Below are positions 54,333 through 64,000 of a stretch of DNA of 64,000 nt, piece by piece (within the stretch, counting starts at the first letter, position 1; the number at the start of each line of letters is the position of its first letter). The translations under genes and the position numbers were made by a program. Under the pieces are notes generated by a model, which was not told the origin of the DNA, made no database searches, and worked only from the letters and a program-made list of their open reading frames with translations. Location of the stretch: NCBI GenBank assembly GCA_037976565.1, contig CP137683.1, positions 14,403,699-14,467,698 on the forward strand, read 5' to 3'. This DNA comes from Mesocentrotus franciscanus (lineage: Eukaryota; Echinodermata; Echinoidea; Camarodonta; Strongylocentrotidae).

Positions 54333-57300
54333 CTAATAGAAGAAATAAAACAAGAATATAATAATAATAACATTAATTTATATAGGGCAGACACTATATA
54401 AATACAGTGTCTACTCAATACCTTTCACAGCAAAAAATAGCAATATCTCAAGGCAAAATTAGGAATACAGTCTATTTTGTACACTTTTAAATTCACACAG
54501 AATATTTCAGAAAAAGAGAGGAATCTAGGGGTTCAGAGCAATAGCTTGAAGGCAAAAATAGTGAATCAACCGTGAAGGCATGTATTGGGAATGGTTGACA
54601 GCTATGATATTCTACTGTGCTTTAGTGGAAATTCCTTATATGCATTTGCATTCTACATGGACACACAATGATCCATTTGTGCTTCTGGAAACAAGTGGGC
54701 CTTCAAAAAGCTTTGAAAATAAAAACAGATTAGATTTTTTCTCATGACAAGTGGAAGGTTGTTCCAAAACTGGTTATTATTTTTCATTCATCGCTCTTCA
54801 AGACATTTAGAAAACATGATGATAATAATGGTTTTAGTAACAGGACCCTCTAATACAAAGTGCCACTGATGAGTCCCTAGAAGAACAGTACCTACCTTGA
54901 CATCTTTGTCACATAGATCCTGCAGCTCATCCCGCCAGTTGATGTTAATGTTTGTGTATGAAGGAGGGTGTGGGACTACATCCCCGATGATGACCAAAGC
55001 CTTAGCAGCATCTTCCTCCAGGAGAGACCATTGGCATGTCTTAACACCCATTCATAACACTGAAAGGAAGAAAACAAATATTGTTTTAACCCATTGCCTA
55101 CAGGAACCAGGGGATCCATGGGTACTAGAGAATTCAGTAATCATAGGGTTAATACATACAGGTACATTCAGACTTGGTCAGATCTAGACATTATTAATTA
55201 ATGATGAAGCTAAATCATTCCCAAGTCGATCCATAATTGTTTCTGTGGAAAATGAAGTAAAAATTGTCGTTGTAGGTTAGACCTCAACGATTGCGCTGAC
55301 AACGCTGAGCCTCCCTTAACAATTTAACATCTTGATAGGATTGCTTGGCGAGCAGTTCTGACCTCTAGGATGATTCCTGTGAGCAAATTTACTCCTGCAA
55401 TGTAGTATCAGTTCAAAACAAGCAATGAAGGCTGTTTCCATTGTATCTGATTGACACGACCCAACCATTTTATACAAGCTAGTAGTTGATATATGACAGA
55501 CAATACAAAGGTTGTGGGTGTCATCCCCGACACAGCACTATAATGTCCTTTGGCAATTAAGGCATTAATCTACATTTGCGACTCCATAGCCAGGAGAGAA
55601 ATGGGGACCTGGTAGGACGACAAAAGCCTTTGTGATAGTAATTGATTACCATATGCCCTCACTGTGACCAAGTGGTAGGAATACTCCAAGGGAGTGGAGC
55701 TGGTGCACATTGTGCTGGAATGAATCCGATGACCAGGGTAACAATATCTGTAAAGCACTTAGAGACAGTATTTCGTATTAAGCGAAATATAAATCCAGAT
55801 TATTATTATTATTATGTCACCAACTTACTGCAAAGAACCCTTCGCCTCCACTTCCGGTGGTATCCTCTACAAACTGGACCAGATCAGCCATGTCTGCTGA
55901 GATGTCGTGTTTCCTTATAACATAGCTGGATTCATCACAGTAGTCTCCATGAGCCATCAGGCCAATCTGAATGTTCGGTATGTCAGACATGAGGCGGGTG
56001 ACAGTCTCTCGCAGACGATCTTGGACCTGTAGAATTGGGTACAAATTAATCAAGTAAAACCTGTATACAAAGACTGCTCAAGGGAGACAAGAAAAGTGGT
56101 CTTTATAGACAGGTAGCCTGTATGTACAGATTCCTTTACTACAGGTTTCAATGAAAAAGGTTTTCAACGGAAATGAAAATGTGGTCTTTAGCTACAGGTG
56201 GTCACTACAGCAGATTTTGACTGTATTTTGTTCATCAGTACTTACAATATCTGCAATAACATGATTGCAGGGCCCTCATGGGGAACAGTTTTGATACTGA
56301 TGAGGCCATCCCAAACCCCATTTCACAAAACTTGTCATCAGTGACAAATGACAGTTTTTTATATAAGCTAGTGAAATCCTTGCTTCTGATTGGTTATAAA
56401 TTATCAGCAGATTTGTCACTGATTTTTGTCATTTGTCATTGAAATGAGGCTTTGTGAAACGGGTCCCTGGTCCCTGGGTAAACAAGACATTTTTAAATCA
56501 CTATTTTACTATCAGTCAAGGTATTGTGTGTACAGAGTTTATATGCACCAACATTAATGAGACATTAAGAAATCGGTTACTGTCAGTGGTCCTTTTGTAC
56601 AGTTAATGTGGACATTGTATAAGTTTAGGGGAATTTATGCCTTCAGCCCATTTACTTTTTTTCTGATGGATGGTGAATGAAAACTATATATCCCCACTCC
56701 TTACATACAGCTAGTGTACAGGTACACCCGCCCCCTCTGAAATAAAAAAAAAGCCTGAAAGTGGTTCGTCAGATTCAATTTTTTTCAAGAATTTTAGTCA
56801 GATTCAGGAAGCAGTCAATAAAACGTTTATAACCACTGCTTGGATGAATCATAGATGTTCAATGTCTCTACAATCTATCGCAGGAAGTTAACAATTTCCC
56901 ACTTGGTATAGAGGATACAACAACGATCTAAAATTGCATAGCATAATGCGATCCTCTCTACAGCACACAATCACTTTAAAAACAAACAAACCAATTAACA
57001 AACAAACACTTTAATAGGGACTTCTTTTTTTCAAAGAATTCTTTGATTTAATTTTGAAGACACCATGTCCCATATTGTAGGCCTACTGACAACATCAAAA
57101 TCCTATTATATTCATTGAGTTCTACCAGATGTAGATTTGTATGAACACGATAAAAAAAAAAGGACCTTTAATTTGAGCTTACCGTTGATAGGAGAGAATA
57201 CATGCTTCCAGTTGTGTCGAAGGAAAACACAATATCCACCTTCCGTCGTGAGGTCATACTGGAAGCGAAGCTGTTCAGGACTTCCTGTACAATCAAAAGC

Positions 57301-57873
57301 AAAATAAATAAAGCTTTAAATTTACAGAATAACCTAAATTTCTTGTTTAATAGTTGAAAAGTTCGTCCTCTGATTCGCTCCCTCTTTATACATATAACAT
57401 GAATCATGAATTAGATTAGAATTTCAATTTTCAATCCACATGTTTAGATTGACTCAATACTATTTTCACATAATGTTAAAAAGAAGGCACAGCTAGAATC
57501 TTAATATTCTAATTTACATAAACAAAGGGAAGTCATAATTGAAATGCATGTACAGTTCATTTTTTACTCATGTAAAAACAGTGACAAAGACATGAAAAAT
57601 AGTTTATAATACAGTACAGTATGTTCAATATGTTAAAAATACCTTTAAATGTTGGGTGAGGGTATGAAGATGATTATTACATCTACCGGTAATCAATTAA
57701 CCCTTGGATTTATACAAAAGACAAATGGGATGGCTTCATCATGAGAGAGAGAGAGAGAGAAGAGGGGGGTGGGCAAAAGGAAGAATAGTATTAGAGAAAA
57801 CAAAATAACAATAAACAGATGATGAAAATAATAGAGAGCATTGTGGAGGTAAGCAGGAAAGAAAGATATAGAA

Positions 57874-57907
<34 letters not shown>

Positions 57908-59910
57908 GGGAGGAGTGGCAAAGGGGGGAATAGTCGGATAGAGAAAATGAATTTAAATAAATAAAAAATGAAAAATGGACACAATTAGAAGAGAAGCATA
58001 AATTAAATAGAAGAATAAAAGGTAAAATGAAAAGAGTTGAAAGAAAGTTCAGGAAAACAGAAAAATAAAGACTGGAGAGAAAATATCAACAAACCTGTCT
58101 CTCATCATCCTCCATTACTTCCTCCTCCATTACTTCCTCCTCCACCTCCTGTGCCTGATTATCACGGGGGTACTTAACTATGATGTTCTCCCCATCCTTG
58201 AGACAATCTTCATAAGCATAGTTCTTCATCTCCAGATTCATGTCGCCAATCTAATTCAGAAAATGAAAAGATTTGGGTGAATTTTTGCCCACTTTATATT
58301 CAAGTTTTGCTTGAAATTGTAATTATTTCTCTTCCCCAAGTTACAAACCATCATTCAAATTAATATCATAGAGCACAAGATAAATGTAAATTGTGGTTTT
58401 TAACTTGGGGAATTAAATAACGAACAATATCAAGCAAAAGTTTCAAAACTGTAAACGATACAATTAAGTTTCAATTTCAATTGAATAAATATTTGTCAAA
58501 CAGCCACAAAAGCAAACAACAGAAAACCACAAGAAGCATTTCTCATTTTTTTTGTTTCTTGCAGTCTTAAAACAAAGACTCTTCCATTTGATGAAGAACA
58601 TTAACTTTTATTTTATTTATGCTAATTGATTTGATCTCTGTACGGTATGTAACGACGTGCTGTTAAACCCTGTAAAATATGAAAAGTATTGAGGGCAACG
58701 TTTATTAACTGTACTGTATTAATTGTACTGCATAAATCAAGGGGTTACCATAAATACTCACATGAAAAGTCATATATTTGCTACTGAGACTCGTTCTACT
58801 TCCTTTCAATTTGTTCATTATTTCGGAGTTGGCTGATGTGTTGTAGATATCTAAGGAGACGACTTCTTTATCCTTACCGGGGAGATGCAAGTGAACGTTT
58901 AGGGTCTCCTTCGTCAAAAGCTACAGATTAACAACATTAAAAACATGGTTTATTACAAAGGAGGCAGAGCAGACATTACACGCCTGTTCTTATTTCAGTC
59001 AACAAATTTAACTAATTTTTTGAATATTTCCTTTTTATTGTCACATACTTTATTTATTGAATATAAAGGAAATCATGTAAAGCAAACATTCAACCCAAAC
59101 CTCTACTGCCTAAATACACAGGATAGCAAGGAGGAAAAATAATACACATGATTATCATTATGCCTTAAATAAAAAACATGGCATGAACATACAATGGAAA
59201 AAAAGTACAACGATCATGTCATGTGGGCACTTAAAAATTGATTTCAATATTCCAGCCATAGCCGTAGCCTACTATAATATTTTAAAAGTAGTATAGACCC
59301 TATACACAAAATAATATATATATATGGTTTGAATAATAACGAATTAGAAAAAAGGACTTCCGTCATGGACAAGAACGGTATGGTAATAAAATTAAAGAAA
59401 AGAAATCTGACATATTATTAATTGCAATGAAATATGTGTTACAAAGTTATCAAATTTGTTACCTTCCTTTTTCCTATCAATCAAATTCAGATGAATCATA
59501 ATATTGTAGCATTCATTCAGTACGTGTCAGATTCATATCTGCATCTTAAAGTTTTAAATTATCTTTCTCGTCTCCTCGACTAGACATTCGAAAATGCAAA
59601 TTAGAGTTTTAGATATTTAATTTTTAAGGATTAGTCTAAAAAATAGCTGAGTTGAGCTTGGAAATGAGCTCGATCTGGACATTACCTTCACTTTAAATTC
59701 CATCTCTTCTCTGACGCCATATCCATACATAGTCTCGCTTCTCTTCAGAACTTTACCGCCGAATTTTAGAGTAATAACATCTGCCGGTGCTTCCTCCTCC
59801 TCCGCTACCTTCTCGCACAACTGCTGGGTTGTCATCCTTGCAAGTACGGGGATACGAACGGTGCGACCGGTGGTCAACTTCACCTGCACGTCGTTCGTGT
59901 CGAAACCCAT
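54281..59910 (-). CDS. two ubiquitin-like domains plus VWA domain protein, 3' end in gap
   Basis: Exons (minus): 59910-59686, 58920-58762, 58250-58095, 57284-57183, 56026-55829, 55059-54896, 54332 into the gap at 54281. All junctions are phase 0. Residues 1-75 form a ubiquitin-like fold (VQVKLTTGRTVRIPVLARMT ... LKFGGKVLKRSETMYGYGV). Exons 2-3 form a second beta-grasp-like domain (LNVHLHLPGKDKEVV ... LKDGENIIVKYP) followed by an acidic linker. Exons 4-7 form a VWA domain with the metal-site motif DTTGSM, then GLMAHGDYCDE, DTTGSGGEGFFA, ALVIIGDVVPHPP and VYGVQAL. Soluble, no signal peptide. VWA proteins of this type occur in many eukaryotes without firm function; a role in protein assembly or ubiquitin-linked control is inference only. 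Exon 6 lacks one base. Confidence 0.85.
54340..54400 (-). repeat. short SINE-tail relic
   Basis: On the minus strand 'tatatagtgtctgccctatataaattaatg' is followed by TTATTATTATTAT, the same tail style as the SINEs at 55.6 and 62.3 kb. Confidence 0.4.
54896..55059 (-). pseudogene. UBL-VWA gene exon 6 with one-base deletion
   Basis: Acceptor cctttcag, donor AAG|gtaggt. It is 164 bp, while exons 1-5 are all multiples of three. It opens CYEWVLRHANGLSW in the incoming frame, then the family sequence EDAAKALVIIGDVVPHPP appears in another frame. One G missing next to TGGAGG at about 55018 explains both facts. It may be a sequencing error or a true lesion. Confidence 0.82.
55660..55815 (+). repeat. 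SINE ending in an ATT tract
   Basis: Shared word order with 62277-62452: 'ggaatactcc', 'ttgtgc', 'gatgaccagggtaa', 'atctgtaaa-cactta-agaca', 'gtattaagcg', then ATTATTATT. It is in intron 5 of the UBL-VWA gene and ends 14 bases from the exon 5 donor. Confidence 0.7.
55829..56026 (-). CDS. UBL-VWA gene exon 5
   Basis: 66 codons, acceptor tctacag, donor GCA|gtaagt. Contains IQIGLMAHGDYCDE and the conserved second loop EDTTGSGGEG. Confidence 0.9.
56313..56470. mobile_element. foldback MITE with CCATTTCACAAAACTTGTCA ends
   Basis: CCATTTCACAAAACTTGTCA at the left and TTTGTGAAACGGGTCCCTGG at the right, inner GTCATCAGTGACAAATGACA and TGTCATTTGTCATTG. Same general design as 39303-39450. In intron 4 of the UBL-VWA gene. 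Confidence 0.75.
57183..57284 (-). CDS. UBL-VWA gene exon 4, VWA metal-site strand
   Basis: 34 codons, acceptor tgtacag, donor ACG|gtaagc. KVDIVFSFDTTGSMYS carries the D-x-T-x-S version of the MIDAS motif. Confidence 0.9.
57740..57915. repeat. GA microsatellites
   Basis: Two (GA)n runs, at 57742-57760 and 57877-57903, in a purine-rich stretch of intron 3 of the UBL-VWA gene. Confidence 0.8.
58095..58250 (-). CDS. UBL-VWA gene exon 3
   Basis: 52 codons, acceptor gaattag, donor CAG|gtttgt. Ends the second ubiquitin-like domain and adds a Glu-rich linker with a direct repeat EEVMEEEVME. Confidence 0.88.
58762..58920 (-). CDS. UBL-VWA gene exon 2
   Basis: 53 codons, acceptor atctgtag, donor CAT|gtgagt. 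First half of the second ubiquitin-like domain. Confidence 0.88.
59686..59910 (-). CDS. UBL-VWA gene exon 1, first ubiquitin-like domain
   Basis: 75 codons from ATG (A at -3, G at +4) to donor AAG|gtaatg. Encodes MGFDTNDVQVKLTTG to EEMEFKVK, a complete ubiquitin-like unit without a terminal Gly-Gly. Confidence 0.9.
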
Positions 59911-60260
59911 GATTTACGTTTGGGTCGAGATTCTGAACCTTTACAGACTATCGTTTGTCAACTGTATCACAGCTTGTAGTCTCAGGGTGTCGACAGGCTG
60001 ATAATGTCTTCTGATTATGGTGAAACACTGAAATTTCGGCTGTTTTTATCGACAGTGCCTCTTTCGTGTTGTGGGTGGCTTTTATACGGAAGTAGCAGAC
60101 GTCTATTTTGGGTAACCAATCAGAATCGTGTATTTTGCCCAGCGCGTGTAGTGTTGAGCTAAATATAGCTCATTCCGTCATGCCAATATGTGTACACCGT
60201 GAAAGTTCTTGGGCGTGTCTATAATGCCTGCACGAGCTTGTATGCATATGAAAATCGCAG
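59911..60260 (-). promoter_or_regulatory. probable promoter/5' UTR region of the UBL-VWA gene
   Basis: 350 bases between the start codon and the GAA tract. No clear TATA box or initiator is visible. The assignment rests only on position. Confidence 0.35.
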
Positions 60261-60261
60261 T

Positions 60262-60561
60262 AGAAAAGAAGAAGAAGAAGAAGAAGAAGAAGAAGAAGAA
60301 GAAGAAGAAGAAGAAGAAGAAGAAGAAGAAGAAGAAGAAGAAGAAGAAGAAGAAGAAGAAGAAGAAGAAGAAGAAGAAGAAGAAGAAGAAGAAGAAGAAG
60401 AAGAAGAAGAAGAAGAAGAAGAAGAAGAAGAAGAAGAAGAAGAAGAAGAAGAAGAAGAAGAAGAAGAAGAAGAAGAAGAAGAAGAAGAAGAAGAAGAAGA
60501 AGAAGAAGAAGAAGAAGAAGAAGAAGAAGAAGAAGAAGAAGAAGAAGAAGAAGAAGAAGAA

Positions 60562-60593
<32 letters not shown>

Positions 60594-60595
60594 AA
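60262..60595. repeat. long pure GAA (TTC) tract, about 110 copies
   Basis: AGAAGAAGAAG runs essentially uninterrupted for about 330 bp, with one GAGGAA change near 60582. Homopurine/homopyrimidine mirror sequence of this length can form triplex (H-DNA). It gives long meaningless open frames in every register (Glu, Lys, Arg, Leu, Ser, Phe runs). Confidence 0.98.
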
Positions 60596-60599
60596 ATAT

Positions 60600-61818
60600 A
60601 TGAATACAACATGAAAAGAGATAGGCCCAGAAAGATGTGTCAAAGAAAGGATGAGAGGATGATCGTCTGTACATGAAAACAAACGAAATAAGAAAGAAAA
60701 CAAATGGTAACATTTATTTCCATAAGTTAATTCACAAGGCCTATACTGCATGCATGTGGAAACGTTGTAATCCAGGGCCAGGGTTGGGGAGGGGGTGGGG
60801 GTGGTTAACAATCCAACGTCGAAGCCTGACGTTACAAGAATGAGTGCTAATGTGAATCCCACATTATATATGGGACTAATGTAGGAATAACGTTTAAAGG
60901 GCAATAAAACTCTTGTTATAAGTTCATATTTTGTTTGCAAGCAGAAAAATAATATAAACAGAATGGCGAAAGTTTGAAATATATATCGGACCAATATTAA
61001 GAAAGTTGCGAATGTTTGAATATATTATGAGATCATTAAGACAGTGAATCTCAAATTGGCAGTTTTGTCAATAGATTGTGACGTAGTCGCGGATAACTTT
61101 CCTGTTTGTCGTGTACAGAAAATGATAATTAAAATCCGTTTTTCCCCTGAAAAAAAATAATACGAGACTACAGTCGGTCTAGTGAACTCTCAATTTTGTT
61201 TTCAAAAGTTCACTCGGTCTCGTATAGGGTATTGGTCTAGAGGGCTGTTGGTCTTGTGGGCTGAAGGGAAAAAAGTGCAATGATATAGGACTAGATAAAG
61301 TAGATTGCTACATTAATAAGAAACACATCATTAAAATTAATGATTAAATTTCAATAATATGTACCTCGATCAATCCCCTCCTTATTTAAAAAAATCGGGC
61401 GAGAATATTGGAATCAATTTTACTTAGATTCATCATCATCATTATCATCATCATGATACGAGGAGAGCCTAGATCCTGTAATCCTCGGTCAGGGTTGGTT
61501 AATATGTTCTTATATAGTAAAGTAATTTGCACATGCGCAGGGTTGGAACGGTTTTAATCATATTAAATTAAATGAACTCAAATTGCAAAGACCACCAGTG
61601 CTTATTCGGTCTCAGCTTGAAAATATCGATGGAGTTTGAGTCAATTATTTACAAATTCGTGTCACAAATATCTAGTCAAATTAGTTTCACAAATATCTAG
61701 TCAAATTAGTTTCACAAATATCTGGTCAACTTATTTTCATTGATTTTCTGTGGATATTACGTGTTTTACGTTGTCAAAACATATCACCGTCCTCCCTGTA
61801 GATGTGCCCGCCTATACC
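60600..61818. other. no gene seen
   Basis: AT-rich with a G-rich patch at 60780-60805, CAT triplets at 61430-61455, and a direct repeat 'cacaaatatctagtcaaatta' present three times at 61660-61735. Confidence 0.5.
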
Positions 61819-61826
61819 GCTACATG

Positions 61827-62075
61827 CAGGGGCGGATCCAGCCGGCGGCAAGGGAGGGGCCTAAAAAAGGGGCCCACTTCGATCGTGCGAAAAAAAATTT
61901 GGCACCCCAAAAAAATTTACCTCCGGGAAGGGTAATTTTTTCCACCGCCACGCCCCCTTAGGCGCCAGGGTAGTGAGCACAATTTTTTTTTTTTTTTTTT
62001 TTTTTGGGGGCACCCGAAAAAAAATTCCCTACGGGAAGGGTGATTTTTCCACCGCCACCCCTGGATCCGCCACTG
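61827..62075. mobile_element. hAT MITE with 8-bp target duplication
   Basis: Ends CAGGGGCGGATCCAG and CTGGATCCGCCACTG are inverted and flanked by perfect GCTACATG at 61819-61826 and 62076-62083. The 249-bp interior is a diverged inverted repeat with a T-run at 61983-62005. Confidence 0.92.
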
Positions 62076-62255
62076 GCTACATGTGAGGAAGGGAAATGTA
62101 AGCCTATATAGGCCTATCATAATTAGGCTTACTCTGTCACAGAAAAGTTAAGTCTTGAAATACACCTTCTTTTTTCAATTGTTCATTTTGCAGTCGGCTC
62201 GAGTAATCAATGAACATGATGACAGCAGGTAAACTCTGAACTTTCTTATGCATTG

Positions 62256-62452
62256 TGAAAAAAGTCTTCCAGTTTTTGAGCGTCAAGTAACGCCGTGGCT
62301 GGAATGCTCCCCAGGATGTGGAGATTGTGCACACAGTGTGTGCGTGCGGGCAAGCATTGGATCCAATGACCGGGGTAATAGTATATATATCTGTAAAAAC
62401 ACTTATAGAGACATTGTATTAAGCGCTATAAAAGCGGAATATTATTATTATC
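62256..62452 (+). repeat. SINE ending in ATT tract
   Basis: Contains 'ggaatgctcc', 'gattgtgcac', 'aatgaccggggtaa', 'atctgtaaaaacactta-agagacat', 'gtattaagcgctataaaagc', then ATTATTATTAT. Homologous in order to 55660-55815. Confidence 0.7.
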
Positions 62453-62479
62453 ATTCCATCCAACAAGGATCGAAATGTT

Positions 62480-64000
62480 AATTAAAAGTTAAACTTCATT
62501 AATGAGACAAATTAAGGGGATCGATAGTAATATACATTCTTATCTCAATTATTATGGCCTACGATAAATCGACCCCACCCCTTTGAAGCACCTTTATTGT
62601 TCCCTATTTCTAAAGTAAAAACGCCTGCATTCCTTGGTTTCCCATAATCAAAACCTTGTCAGGATTTCTGAAGTTTTAATACTTTTCTTCCGCATGCACA
62701 CTTTCGTACTCTCTGGCTAGCTGGAAACAGAGCCATCTATAAATCAATGGCACTGGCTGGAAATACGATCTGGCGCCATCTCTTGTCATACCGGCGGAAA
62801 TGGAGGATTGGAAAAGTTCAGCTGTGGCGTAAGAAATCAGAAAAGCTGAACCGAAAGTTCTTATATGATATATATCTTTGTCAACTTTCACAAATTTGCG
62901 TCGCACATTGAAGACTTCATCTAGTATTCAGGCAGTTGACAGACGGAAATTTTTGTATTTCTACGAAGGTAAGAAGCAGCATTTGCCGAATGGTGTGTAG
63001 TTAAGACTTAGGCGTCGACTTTGGCTTTCACCTCAGTCCCGCCCATAGAAATTTGTGCGGGTATCACTATCAGAGTTGTATGTGGTCGTCTACGTCTACT
63101 TCTAAGTCAAAAAGAAATGCCCAAATACAATAGCTTTAACAGGGTACACCGATATCTTCAGTCTCTTGTATAGACTGTTGTTCTGCTAAGACTATGTCTG
63201 GCTCCACTGACCAGAGACTGATGTACGTCGTACACATACCAGTAGGCAGTAACAAAACTAGTGACTTGCTAAATCGTGTGAGGGCGCAATTTTTGACTGA
63301 CACAAAAATGTCCATGGGCACTAATTACAAAAAAGCAGGAGAGATACCTTGAGAGATACCTTGCGATCATGTCAAATAATCTCTTGAATACATTGAAATG
63401 TACCAAAACTAAAAGTCTTGCAGATTTTAAACGAACATAATATATAAACGGCTTAAATTAATCCAAGGCCACCAAGGCCATGGCCGTGGATGCCCTTTTG
63501 ATTGGCCTCAATGCCCCTCTCATTGGCCTTGGATATTTTTCGTGCCCTTTCCAATTCTTCCTATTTGTGCTGTGATATAGGAATGTGCCCTACAGAAAAG
63601 TGGCCTTGCCCTAAAAATATTGAAATTTAAAGCCTGTATAAAAATCATCCCTTAAATTTATGTTAATTTGCTTTCTCCTTTCCTCTCCCATTCCTTTTCT
63701 CCACCCCTTTTGTTTTGTTATTGTAGTCGCTGTTATTGTATTGTTAGTTACTTAGTTCATGTTTTTTGTTAAATTTGACTATCATATATACTTAAGGGAT
63801 TGACCATAGAAAGGCCTGTAGGCCTAAAATTGTTGATCCCATCATTATCTATTATGTTATATTTATGTTGTCTTGTTGTTTGTCTTTTGATTGTTTTGTA
63901 TTTTTATCAGATTGTGGAAATAAACTTTAATTAAACTTGAATTGAATTGAATAATTGTTTGTTAAATGCCACATTCCTTATTCCTGGAATTTTTTTTTTC
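62480..64000. other. intergenic; old non-LTR-type tail at the right end
   Basis: No supported gene. At about 63450-63620 'ggccttgg' and 'gccctt' words recur. At 63780-63955 the sequence ends 'aaataaactttaat' followed by 'cttgaattgaattgaat', the same tail style as the non-LTR element at 1.75 kb; this is probably the 3' end of another copy. Two minus-strand open frames (62906-62676, 63321-63136) look unremarkable. Confidence 0.45.

Noticed and set aside
53504..54418. Three long frames crossing 53.8-54.3 kb
   Set aside because: Open only because the gap has no stops.
60170..60994. Long open frames of Leu, Phe, Glu, Lys, Ser in all registers
   Set aside because: They are translations of the GAA/TTC microsatellite.

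Overview
This is an AT-rich animal genomic window. It has spliced genes with consensus GT/AG junctions and a very high load of degraded mobile DNA: non-LTR and Penelope-like retroelements, hAT, TA-flanked and TTAA-flanked MITEs, foldback elements, a Helitron2-like element, and SINEs with ATT tails. Repeat style and gene content suggest a marine invertebrate deuterostome, most likely an echinoderm such as a sea urchin. That is inference; no taxon marker settles it.

Layout. 1-1.78 kb: a frameshifted, 5'-truncated non-LTR reverse transcriptase whose tail cuts into a decayed copy of a B-box/coiled-coil (TRIM-like, RING-less) gene at 1.78-3.34 kb (minus). A better preserved copy lies at 13.8-15.6 kb (minus) in the same orientation. 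Between them are a foldback element (4 kb), a Penelope-like remnant with YLDD and GIY-YIG hallmarks (4.6-6.8 kb) broken by a TA-flanked MITE and a SINE-like insert, and mostly gene-free AT-rich DNA. 18.9-25.5 kb (plus): an unrecognised, highly charged protein of about 980 codons in three visible exons; the middle exon is a small Cys-rich module. 26.0-30.4 kb: a Helitron2/Helentron-like composite with internal repeats rich in CRE and AGGTCA motifs. 34.6-53.3 kb (minus): a complete mu-crystallin/ornithine cyclodeaminase family gene (ketimine reductase) with two duplicated exons: a pair of 151-bp exons that cannot be spliced together in frame, and two alternative terminal coding exons. 53.8-54.3 kb: an assembly gap of 500 N. 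54.3-59.9 kb (minus): a ubiquitin-like + ubiquitin-like + VWA domain gene, read through seven exons and running into the gap. 60.26-60.6 kb: a pure GAA tract about 330 bp long, just upstream of that gene. 61.8-64 kb: a hAT MITE, a SINE and non-LTR-like tail sequence.

The genes do not form an evident pathway. The points most worth following up are the exon duplications in the mu-crystallin-like gene and the tandem DR1-type nuclear receptor motifs in two of its introns, the two-UBL-plus-VWA protein with a one-base lesion in exon 6, and several foldback families with very similar outer ends. One-base lesions in otherwise intact exons (14.8 kb and 55.0 kb) may be assembly errors rather than biology.
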